Assembly (NCBI GenBank): GCA_011526095.1 | Contig: WYBA01000297.1 | Location: 1 to 61,871 of the forward strand | Source of the DNA: Myxococcales bacterium | GTDB lineage: Bacteria; Myxococcota_A; Polyangia; Haliangiales; Haliangiaceae | Length of the DNA stretch: 61,871 nt | Direction: 5' to 3' | Notes under the pieces: model-generated | Told to the model about the DNA's origin: nothing | Databases searched by the model: none | The model's input: only the letters and a program-made list of their open reading frames with translations | Position numbers and translations under genes: made by a program | Shown: one piece after another, positions 35,762 through 44,404 of the stretch | Layout of the letters: every line of letters starts with the position of its first letter | Position numbering within the stretch: the first letter of the stretch is position 1

Positions 35762-35791
35762 GACCTCCCACGGCGTTCGTCGTACCAAAGC

Positions 35792-35807
35792 TGGCACCGC
35801 GAGTGCA
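35792..35807 (+). promoter_or_regulatory. Sigma54-like promoter of usp 35835
   Basis: TGGCACCGCGAGTGCA is nearly identical to the element at 7978. The start codon is 29 bases after the -12 C, with AAGGAG in between. Confidence 0.65.
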
Positions 35808-35834
35808 ACGCATGTGGGCAACAAGGAGCACGCC

Positions 35835-36380
35835 ATGCCGAAGAACCAGGTCGTCGTCGCCTACGACTTCTCCACCAACGCCGACGTCGCCCTGCAGCGC
35901 GCGATCGATCTCGCCTGCCGGGAGCCGGAAAACGTCCTTCACTTCGTCACGATCATCGACAGCAGCCAGGACTATCAGACCGCGGATCGGATCCAGCAGG
36001 ACCTGCTCGTCCGGCTCAAGGCGATCTTCGAGGCGCGCCAGCCCGGCGCCGACGTCGACTTCTTCGTCCACGTCCGCATCGGCACGCCGGTCGCCGAGAT
36101 CCTCGGGCTCGCCGAGGACGTCGGCGCGGATCTCATCCTGTGCGGCTCGCACGGCCGCAGCGCGATGGGCCGGCTGCTGCTCGGCTCGGTGTCCGAGGGC
36201 GTGCTCCACGGCGCCAAGTGCCCGGTCCTGATCGTGCGGCAGAAGGGCTACCCGTACGTCGCGCTCGAGAAGGTCGTCGAGGTCACGCCGCAGGGCGGTC
36301 ACCGCCGCGCCCACCCGCACCGCTACTCCTACTCGAACTCGGCGATCCAGACCCGGCCCCGCGACTGGCCGATCAGCTGA
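35835..36380 (+). CDS. Universal stress protein UspA family with basic C-terminal tail
   Basis: This 181-residue protein begins KNQVVVAYDFSTNADVALQR and has the ATP-binding motif GSHGRSAMGRLLLGSVSEGV, then CPVLIVRQKGYPYVALEKVV. The final 30 residues form a His/Arg/Ser-rich extension (HRRAHPHRYSYSNS) beyond the usual Usp end. It is divergent from the multiheme operon, shares its operator and has its own sigma54-like promoter. ATG 35835 is supported by AAGGAG 8 bases upstream. Confidence 0.9.
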   Translation: MPKNQVVVAYDFSTNADVALQRAIDLACREPENVLHFVTIIDSSQDYQTADRIQQDLLVRLKAIFEARQPGADVDFFVHVRIGTPVAEILGLAEDVGADLILCGSHGRSAMGRLLLGSVSEGVLHGAKCPVLIVRQKGYPYVALEKVVEVTPQGGHRRAHPHRYSYSNSAIQTRPRDWPIS

Positions 36381-36443
36381 TCCGCGGGTGAGCCGGTCTC
36401 ACCCGCTTCACCCCGATCCGCCAGACCTGGCAGGAGGGCTCCC

Positions 36444-36890
36444 ATGGCGCTCGTCAACCACATCCTCATCGCGACCGACTTCAGCGCGTGCTCCGAGCGC
36501 GCGGTCGAGTACGGCGCGTCGCTGGCCAAGCAGTTCGGCGCTCGCGTGGTCCTGGTCCACGTCTACGCGCCGCCGGTGATCGTCGTGCCCGAGGCGGTGA
36601 TCCCGCTCGGCGCGGCGGAGCTACAGAAGATGCTCGACAAGATGAACGCGGGCCTCGCGGCCGCCGCGGACAAGGTGCGGTCGCTCGGCGTCGGCGACGT
36701 CGAGACCGTGCTGGTCGACGGCGACGCCTGGCACGAGATCGTCCGGCTCGCCAACGATCGGTCGTGCGACATGATCGTCGTCGGCACCCACGGCCACGGG
36801 GCGATCAAGCACTTCTTCCTCGGCTCGGTCGCCGAGCGGGTCGTGCGCAAGGCCGCCTGCCCGGTGCTGGTCGTCGGGAGGCAGCCGTGA
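36444..36890 (+). CDS. Universal stress protein UspA family
   Basis: This 148-residue single Usp domain begins LVNHILIATDFSACSERAVE and carries GTHGHGAIKHFFLGSVAERV for ATP binding, then CPVLVVGRQP. It is closely related to the protein at 26814 (ACSERAV/PCSDEAV, SVAERVV). It lies 63 bases after the previous usp with GGAGGG before the ATG, and overlaps the following CBS gene by 4 bases (GTGA), so the three form one unit. Confidence 0.92.
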   Translation: MALVNHILIATDFSACSERAVEYGASLAKQFGARVVLVHVYAPPVIVVPEAVIPLGAAELQKMLDKMNAGLAAAADKVRSLGVGDVETVLVDGDAWHEIVRLANDRSCDMIVVGTHGHGAIKHFFLGSVAERVVRKAACPVLVVGRQP

Positions 36891-37309
36891 GGGCGGCCGG
36901 CGATCGCGCCCCGCGGTCGGCGGCGGCGATCGTCGGCGAGATCATGACGGTCGCGCCGCGGTGCGTGGCCCCGACGCTGCCGGTCGCGGCGCTGACCGCG
37001 CTGTTGCTCGAGCACAACCTCAGCGGCGTGCCGGTGGTCGACGCGGCGGGCAAGCCGGTCGGCGTGGTGTCCAAGACCGATCTGGTGCGCCACTGCCAGG
37101 CGCCCGAGGGCGCGACCGTCGCCGACATCATGATGCCGATGGTGTTCGCGATCGCCCACGACGTGACGATCGCGCAGGCCGCCGCGCTGATGGCGGGGGA
37201 GGGCGTCCACCGCTTGCCCGTCGTCGACGACCGCGGCGCGGTGTGCGGGATCCTCTCGGCCCTGGACATCGTCCGGTGGGTCGCAGCGGAGGCCGGCTAC
37301 GCGGTCTGA
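36887..37309 (+). CDS. Tandem CBS-domain protein
   Basis: This 140-residue protein is made of two CBS domains: VGEIMTVAPRCVAPTLPVAA...GVVSKTDLVRH and VADIMMPMVFAIAHDVTIAQ...GILSALDIVRWV. Such pairs bind AMP, ATP or similar ligands. The GTG start is preceded by GGGAGG and overlaps the usp stop. A Usp-CBS pair just before the sensor kinase suggests a role in energy-state signalling within the same regulon. Confidence 0.88.
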   Translation: MRAAGDRAPRSAAAIVGEIMTVAPRCVAPTLPVAALTALLLEHNLSGVPVVDAAGKPVGVVSKTDLVRHCQAPEGATVADIMMPMVFAIAHDVTIAQAAALMAGEGVHRLPVVDDRGAVCGILSALDIVRWVAAEAGYAV

Positions 37310-37364
37310 TCCGCCAGCGCGCGCGGGGGGGCTGCGGTCGGCCCGATGGTACTGTCCCGCCCCC

Positions 37365-38930
37365 GTGGCCGAGACGTTCTTCGAGGAGATGCGCCGCTAC
37401 GTCGGGTTCGGTCCCGACGACGAGGCCTGCCTGCGCCGGCTCGCGCCGCACGCGGCCCCGCAGTTCGCGCGCATCGCCGAGGAGTTCTACGACCACCTGG
37501 CGCGCCACACCGAGGCGCGCCGCGTGTTCGCCGACGAGGCGCAGGTCCAGCGCCTCGAGCGCACGCTCCAGGTGTGGCTGCGCGAGCTGCTCGAGGGTCC
37601 GTGGGACGAGGCCTACTTCGCCCGCCGGGCGCGGATCGGCCGGCGCCACGTCGAGATCGCGCTGCCCCAGCGCTACATGTTCGGCGCGATGCACCTGATC
37701 CGCGCGTCGCTGATCGAGCTCGCCGACGCCGCGTTCGCCGGCGCCGAGCGCGCCGCGGTCGCGCTCGCGGTCCACCGCATCATCGACCTCGAGCTCGCGA
37801 TCATGCTCGAGACCTACAGCGAGGCGTTCCTGGACCGCGTCCAGCACCTCGAGCGGGTCGAGAAGGACCTGCTCCGCCGCCAGCTCGCGCTGAGCGAGGC
37901 GCGCTACCAGGAGATCGTCGAGAAGGGCGAGGCGCTGATCGTCACGTGGGAGCCGGGGCGCCCGATCATCCTGTTCAACCGCCGCAGCGAGGAGCTGACC
38001 GGCGTCACCCGCCAGCAGGCGGCCGAGACGACGTGGTTCGACCTGTTCGGCGACGGTCGCGACGACCCGGCGCGGTCGCGCGAGCGGGCGCTGCTCGGCG
38101 GCCAGCGCCAGCCGCCGTTCGAGACCGCGCTGCGCGATCCATCGGGCCGCGAGCACCGGGTGCGCTGGCACCTCACGACGCTGGTCGAGCCGGACCGGAC
38201 GATCGTCTGCGCGATCGGGATCGATGTCACCGAGGAGCACGCGCTGACGGTGCGGACGCGCCGGGCCGAGCGCCTGGCGTCGCTGGGCACGATGGCGGCG
38301 GGGCTCGCCCACGAGATCCGCAACCCGCTCAACGCCGCCCACCTCCAGCTCACCCTCGTCGATCGCCGGCTGGCGCGCGCCACCCCCGACGTCGGCGGCG
38401 CGCGCGAGGCCGTCAGCCTGGCCGCCGGCGAGATCAAGCGGCTGGCGTCGCTCGTCGGCGAGTTCCTCGACTTCGCGCGGCCGCAGCCGCTGCGGCGCAG
38501 CCGCGCCGACCTGCGCCAGACCGCCGAGGTGATCGTCGCGCTGCTCGCCCCGCTCGCCAGCGACGTCGGCGTCGACCTCGTGCTCGAGCCCGGAGATCCG
38601 GTGATCGCCGAGTTCGACGACGAGAAGATGAAGCAGGTGCTCCACAACCTGGTGCGCAACGCGGTCGAGGCCGCCGGCGCCGGGGGCGCCGTGCGGGTGC
38701 GCGTACTCCACCGCTCGCGCGAGGCCGTGCTCGAGGTCGAGGACGACGGCCCGGGGTTCCCCCCCGACGCGGCGCTGTTCGAGCCGTTCTTCACGACCAA
38801 GGAGTCCGGGACGGGGCTCGGGCTGGCGATCGTCCACCGCATCGTCACCGACCACGCCGGCGCGGTCGACGTCGCCCGGCGCGGCGGGAACACGGTCCTT
38901 TCGGTCGGCCTGCCGCTCGAGCCGCTCTGA
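37365..38930 (+). CDS. Globin-coupled sensor histidine kinase (protoglobin-PAS-HisKA-HATPase)
   Basis: This is a 521-residue soluble kinase. Residues 5-165 resemble a protoglobin sensor: IGRRHVEIALPQRYMFGAMH contains the proposed proximal heme His95 and matches the HxxIxLPxxWY pattern of globin-coupled sensors such as HemAT. A PAS domain follows (about 178-290), then HisKA with AAGLAHEIRNPLNAAHLQL (phospho-His316) and an ATPase with HNLVRNAVEAAG, DDGPGFP and GTGLGLAIV. It should sense O2 (or NO/CO) and phosphorylate the NtrC-type regulator encoded next. Start: GTG 37365, no better alternative seen. Confidence 0.88.
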   Translation: MAETFFEEMRRYVGFGPDDEACLRRLAPHAAPQFARIAEEFYDHLARHTEARRVFADEAQVQRLERTLQVWLRELLEGPWDEAYFARRARIGRRHVEIALPQRYMFGAMHLIRASLIELADAAFAGAERAAVALAVHRIIDLELAIMLETYSEAFLDRVQHLERVEKDLLRRQLALSEARYQEIVEKGEALIVTWEPGRPIILFNRRSEELTGVTRQQAAETTWFDLFGDGRDDPARSRERALLGGQRQPPFETALRDPSGREHRVRWHLTTLVEPDRTIVCAIGIDVTEEHALTVRTRRAERLASLGTMAAGLAHEIRNPLNAAHLQLTLVDRRLARATPDVGGAREAVSLAAGEIKRLASLVGEFLDFARPQPLRRSRADLRQTAEVIVALLAPLASDVGVDLVLEPGDPVIAEFDDEKMKQVLHNLVRNAVEAAGAGGAVRVRVLHRSREAVLEVEDDGPGFPPDAALFEPFFTTKESGTGLGLAIVHRIVTDHAGAVDVARRGGNTVLSVGLPLEPL

Positions 38931-38981
38931 CGTTCGGACCGAGCTGAGGTCCGAGGCGTCCCGATACGGGCCTGCCGGGAC

Positions 38982-38996
38982 GCGCAAAATCGGCGC
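38982..38996. promoter_or_regulatory. GCGCAA-type operator, regulator upstream region (site 1)
   Basis: GCGCAAAATCGGCGC keeps the left half-site and an imperfect right half. It is 29 bases before site 2. Confidence 0.45.
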
Positions 38997-39010
38997 ACCT
39001 CCCTCGCGCG

Positions 39011-39025
39011 ACGCAAAGTCTGCGC
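39011..39025. promoter_or_regulatory. GCGCAA-type operator, regulator upstream region (site 2)
   Basis: ACGCAAAGTCTGCGC lies 30 bases before the sigma54-like element at 39055, suggesting autoregulation by the NtrC-type protein. Confidence 0.5.
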
Positions 39026-39054
39026 GATACTGCGGTCACCCCGATGGCGAGGCA

Positions 39055-39070
39055 TGGCACGAAAGGCGCA
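39055..39070 (+). promoter_or_regulatory. Sigma54-like promoter of the NtrC-type regulator
   Basis: TGGCACGAAAGGCGCA has GG-N10-GC, with the -12 C 14 bases before ATG 39083. Its presence argues against the longer in-frame start at 39044. Confidence 0.55.
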
Positions 39071-39082
39071 AGAGACGCGCCC

Positions 39083-40507
<1,425 letters not shown>

Positions 40508-40517
40508 GGGGGCGCTC

Positions 40518-41069
40518 GTGCTGATCTCGATCGGGGCTCGCAGCGGCGGTGACGACGATCTCGTCGGGTTGCTCGGCGAGTGTCACGTCCGGATCCGCAA
40601 GTTCACCGCGCTGGCGCGCCAGCTCGCCGCCGCGACCGACCGCCCCGCGGCCGAGGTCGCCGAGGCCGCGACCGCGGTGCGGCGCTACTTCGCCGAGGCG
40701 TTGCCGCTCCACGTCGCCGACGAGGATCTGTCGATCGTCCCGCGGCTGCGCGGTCGCGATCCCGCGGTCGACGCGGCGCTCGCGGCGATGTCGGAGGAGC
40801 ACGTCGCGCACGAGCCGCCGCTGGCCCGGCTGATCGCGCTGTGCGACGCGCTGGCCGCGGCCCCGGCGCGGCTGCCGCAGGTCGCCGGCGAGGTGGCCGA
40901 GGTCGCCGCCGGGCTCGAGGCGTCGCTGCGCGCGCACCTCGAGGGCGAAGAGCGCGTGATCTTCCCCGCGCTGCGCGCGCTGCCGGCCGCCGACCGCGCG
41001 GCGATCGTGCGCGAGCTCCGCGCGCGGCGCGCGCCGGCCGGCGCTGCGGTCACGCCGCCGGCGCCGTGA
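40518..41069 (+). CDS. Hemerythrin-like domain protein
   Basis: This 183-residue all-helical protein has hemerythrin-type His/Glu positions: LGECHVRIRKF, LPLHVADEDLSIVPRL, MSEEHVAHEPPLARL and LRAHLEGEERVIFPAL. It probably binds a di-iron site for O2 or NO sensing or storage. It begins 10 bases after the NtrC-type regulator (GTG start behind GAGGGGG), so it is in the same unit as the oxygen-sensing two-component genes. Its 3' end overlaps the convergent lipoprotein gene by 20 bases. Confidence 0.82.
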   Translation: MLISIGARSGGDDDLVGLLGECHVRIRKFTALARQLAAATDRPAAEVAEAATAVRRYFAEALPLHVADEDLSIVPRLRGRDPAVDAALAAMSEEHVAHEPPLARLIALCDALAAAPARLPQVAGEVAEVAAGLEASLRAHLEGEERVIFPALRALPAADRAAIVRELRARRAPAGAAVTPPAP

Positions 41070-41679
41070 CGACGGTGACGTGCACGGTGAACTGGGAGGC
41101 CTGGACGATGACCCAGGTCGTGTCGGTCGCGGACCGCCGGACGAACGCGCCGTAGCGGTAGTCGCCCTCGTCGTGGTGGGCGAGGCGGAGCAGGGCGGCC
41201 GGCTCGGTGTCGGGCAGCGCCTGGCGCGCGAGCTCCTCGGTCACGACCGCCGCGTCCGTCGTCGGCTGGACCTCGTCGACCCGGACGCAGCCCGCGGCGG
41301 TGAGGCCGCGCGTCAGCGTCGCCCACGCGGCGTCGGCCGTGAGCGCGGTCGATAGCTTCGCCGTGGCGACGCGCGCGATCGTGCCCTCGACGCGCAGGAG
41401 CGACTTGCCGGCGACGACCGCCAGTCGGGTCGTCGACGCGGCGTCGACGGGCCGGTCCTCGAGCGGCAGCTCGAGCGCGATCGGGCCAGCGGTGGGCGCG
41501 AGGGGCACGGCGGCGAGGTCGAAGGTCGCCGCGGGCGCGGGCGCGGGCGTCGTCGTGGGCGCGGGCGTGGACGGGGCGGGCGCCGGTGGCGGCGACTCCT
41601 TCGAGCCGCACGCGGCGAGGGCGAGGGTGAGCGCGAGGGTGGCGGAGCAGACGGTGAAGGTTGTCGGGAGGCGGCGCAT
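41050..41679 (-). CDS. Hypothetical lipoprotein
   Basis: This is a 209-residue protein with signal peptide and lipobox LALAACG, a Pro/Ala/Thr linker (residues 26-50) and a compact C-terminal domain without recognised motifs (LTRGLTAAGCVRVDEVQPTT). It probably sits in the outer membrane facing the periplasm. It is divergent from the astacin gene. Function unknown. Confidence 0.7.
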   Translation of the reverse strand: MRRLPTTFTVCSATLALTLALAACGSKESPPPAPAPSTPAPTTTPAPAPAATFDLAAVPLAPTAGPIALELPLEDRPVDAASTTRLAVVAGKSLLRVEGTIARVATAKLSTALTADAAWATLTRGLTAAGCVRVDEVQPTTDAAVVTEELARQALPDTEPAALLRLAHHDEGDYRYGAFVRRSATDTTWVIVQASQFTVHVTVVTAPAA

Positions 41680-41848
41680 CGCGGGGCAGCCTTGCACGGA
41701 TCGTCGCGGCGGCCATCGCCGCGTGGCCGCGTCACGGACCGCCGGTGGTGGCTCGCGCCGCCGTGCCGCTCGTTGCCAGGTCCCGCGGCGTCCGCTGCCG
41801 TCGGAACGCGCCGTCACACGCGCAGGGTGGCAGGTCTGCAGCGATGTG

Positions 41849-44341
41849 ATGAGAACGCACCACACTCCCTTCCTCCTCCTCTCCATCCCCTTGCTCGCGA
41901 CCGCGTGCGCGGTCGACGACGACCTCGGTCCGTCTGACGACGAGATCGTGGCCGTGGCGCCGATCGACGACGAGCTCGACGGTGACGAGGTCGCTGACGC
42001 CGACGCGCTCGACGGCGTGTCGCCGCTCGCGCCCGAGGCCCTGTCGTCCGCGCTGGTCGGCGACGCATCGACCCTGCCCGGCGAGGGCGAGCGCGGCACC
42101 GCACGCGTCCGCACCGCCGACGGTGTCGTCGAGCTCGGCTTCGTCGTGGTCGACGGCCGCGCGCGTGCGGAGGGCGACATCGATCTCGGGCCGGTCGACG
42201 CGCTCTTGCGCGCCCGCGGCGGCGCGGCCGATCTCGGCGGCCGCTGGCCCGACGGCAAGGTCCGCTACACCTTCCACCCCGGGTTCGTCGGGTCGGTCTG
42301 TAACAGCGGCGATCAGCACCCGAGCCGCGAGCCGCTGATCGACGACGACTGCATCGGCGCCAGGGACAAGGTGCGCGCGGTGATCGCCGAGCTCGAGGCG
42401 CGGACGCCGCTCGACTTCATCGAGATCGCCCACAGCGGGGCGACCGGCGACTACATCACGTTCCAGTGGATGGACGGCGATGACAGCGCGGCCGGCACCA
42501 GCGAGGTCGGGCACCAGGGCGGCGAGCAGACGATCTACTTCCGCCAGGACGGCGCGCAGCCGTCGTGGGGCGTGGCGCGCCACGAGATCCTCCACTCGCT
42601 CGGGCTGTGGCACGAGCAGTCGCGCACCGATCGCGACAGCTTCGTCGAGATCCACTACGAGTGCATCGACCTGCTCGACGAGCACAACTTCTGGGAGCAC
42701 GGCGCGTCGGCCGATCTCGGGCCGTACGACTACGACTCGATCATGCACTACTCCCAGAACGCGTTCTGCTCGACGAACGACAGCGGCGGCTGCCTGTGCG
42801 CACCGATCGAGCGGCTCCACGGCACCGGCACGCTCGGCGGCGCCGTCTACACCCGCGAGGACATCAACTCGCTGTACCGCATGTACGCGGTCAAGCAGGG
42901 CACCAGCGAGGCGAACGACCGCCTCGGGCAGGCGCTCGCCACCGGCGACTTCGACGGCGACGGCTACGCCGACGTCGCGGTCGGCGCGCCGGACGAGGAC
43001 CGCGGCTCCGGGACGAACGCCGGCGCCGTGATCGTCTACCGCGGCACCTCGGTCGGGCTCGTCGCGTGGGACCTGATCGTCGAGGGCGACTTCTCGTCGG
43101 CCGAGACCTACGGCTCGAACGAGCGGTTCGGCGCCGCGGTGGCCGCCGGCGACTTCGACGGCGACGGCATCGACGACCTCGCGGTCGGCGCACCGGGTGA
43201 GGCAGGCGCGGGCGCGGTCTACGTGTTCCGCGGCTCGCCCCGCGGCCTGTCGGGCCTGCGCAAGCTGACCCAGAGCGGCACCGCGATCGACACCGACGAG
43301 AGCGGGGACCGGTTCGGCGCGGCGCTGGCGTTCGGCCACCTCACCGGGCTCGACGAGGAGGTGCTCGCCGTCGGCGCGCCGGGCGAGACCAACCCCGGCC
43401 TGCTCGGCGGCAGCGTCCGCAACGGCGCGGTCTACCTGTTCCAGCAGGTCGGCGGCGTCCTGCACTGGCCGACGCGGCTGTCGGTCGCGCTCGCCGGCTC
43501 CGGCGAGGAGTACGGCGCGGCGCTCGCGATCGCGGACCTCGACGGCAACGGCAAGGACGACCTCGCGGTCGGCGCGCCCGGCGCGCTGAGCGGCGCGGGG
43601 CGCGTCCAGGTCTACCAGGGGCGCCTGCCGACCGAGAACCCGCTGGCGTGGAGCGCGATGGTGGACTGGGTGCAGACCGTGTCGCGGTCCGGCGGGGTCG
43701 CCGGCGACAAGCTCGGCGCGGCCCTGACGATCGGTGACTTCTCGAGCGTCGCGGGCAGCGAGCTGGCGATCGGCGCCCCGGGCCGCGGCGGCAAGGGCGA
43801 CGTGACCGTGTGGCGCCTGCGGCTGGGCTCGCTCGGCGTGACCACCCCGCTCGAGCTGCAGACCACGCTGACCCAGGGCACCGGCGCCGAGGCCGGCGAC
43901 CAGTTCGGCGCGGCGCTCGCGGCCGGCGAGGTGCTGGGCACGGGCGGGTTCGACGAGCTCGTCGTCGGCGTCCCGGGCGAGGACGCGCAGGCCGGCAAGC
44001 TGTCGATCTTCCGCCACAACGGCGCGGCGTTCGGCGCCCACCACCAGTTCTTCCAGCCCGCCGGCTTCACCACGCAGGAGAGCGGGGACCGGTTCGGCGC
44101 GGCGGTCGCGGTCGGCAACATCGACGGCGCGGGCGACTGCTGCAGCGCGCTGCAGTTCGACAACGAGGCGGCCAAGCGCGAGGACGTCATCGTCGGCCTG
44201 CCCGGCGAGGCCCCCGAGGTGTCGCTGTTCGCCGAGGACCCGGCCGGCTCGGGCGCGGTGCTGACGCTGCTCGGCGAGGCGGGCGTGTCGCCGTCGACGT
44301 GGCGGTTCGTCCACCAGGAGACGACCGGCCGCGAGCCGTAG
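41849..44341 (+). CDS. Astacin-family metalloprotease lipoprotein with FG-GAP repeats
   Basis: This is an 830-residue lipoprotein (LLATAC, Cys20). After an acidic propeptide-like region comes a zinc protease of the astacin/M12A type with HEILHSLGLWHEQSR (His245, Glu246, His249, His255) and Met-turn SIMHYS. Residues 350-820 contain about seven FG-GAP/integrin-alpha repeats (FDGDGYADVAVGAPDE-like, each DxDGxxDLxVGxPG), a beta-propeller that binds Ca2+. Surface-exposed digestion or adhesion is likely. The ATG opens the signal peptide. Confidence 0.88.
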   Translation: MRTHHTPFLLLSIPLLATACAVDDDLGPSDDEIVAVAPIDDELDGDEVADADALDGVSPLAPEALSSALVGDASTLPGEGERGTARVRTADGVVELGFVVVDGRARAEGDIDLGPVDALLRARGGAADLGGRWPDGKVRYTFHPGFVGSVCNSGDQHPSREPLIDDDCIGARDKVRAVIAELEARTPLDFIEIAHSGATGDYITFQWMDGDDSAAGTSEVGHQGGEQTIYFRQDGAQPSWGVARHEILHSLGLWHEQSRTDRDSFVEIHYECIDLLDEHNFWEHGASADLGPYDYDSIMHYSQNAFCSTNDSGGCLCAPIERLHGTGTLGGAVYTREDINSLYRMYAVKQGTSEANDRLGQALATGDFDGDGYADVAVGAPDEDRGSGTNAGAVIVYRGTSVGLVAWDLIVEGDFSSAETYGSNERFGAAVAAGDFDGDGIDDLAVGAPGEAGAGAVYVFRGSPRGLSGLRKLTQSGTAIDTDESGDRFGAALAFGHLTGLDEEVLAVGAPGETNPGLLGGSVRNGAVYLFQQVGGVLHWPTRLSVALAGSGEEYGAALAIADLDGNGKDDLAVGAPGALSGAGRVQVYQGRLPTENPLAWSAMVDWVQTVSRSGGVAGDKLGAALTIGDFSSVAGSELAIGAPGRGGKGDVTVWRLRLGSLGVTTPLELQTTLTQGTGAEAGDQFGAALAAGEVLGTGGFDELVVGVPGEDAQAGKLSIFRHNGAAFGAHHQFFQPAGFTTQESGDRFGAAVAVGNIDGAGDCCSALQFDNEAAKREDVIVGLPGEAPEVSLFAEDPAGSGAVLTLLGEAGVSPSTWRFVHQETTGREP

Positions 44342-44363
44342 CCACGGCGCGCACGGATGCGAC

Positions 44364-44391
44364 GACGGCCGCGCCCCCGGGCGCGGCCGTC
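44364..44391. terminator. Bidirectional terminator hairpin
   Basis: GACGGCCGCGCCC pairs perfectly over 13 bp with GGGCGCGGCCGTC around CC. It lies between the convergent astacin gene and the VIT/VWA gene. Confidence 0.65.
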
Positions 44392-44404
44392 CGCGTTCCG
44401 GACG

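Noticed and set aside
36390..36443. A further sigma54 element before the usp gene at 36444
   Set aside because: TGGCAGGAGGGCTCC is really the Shine-Dalgarno region; the -12 dinucleotide does not fit.
39044..39082. Longer N-terminus of the NtrC-type regulator from 39044
   Set aside because: The extra 13 residues are not receiver-domain sequence and would be encoded by the sigma54-like promoter element itself.
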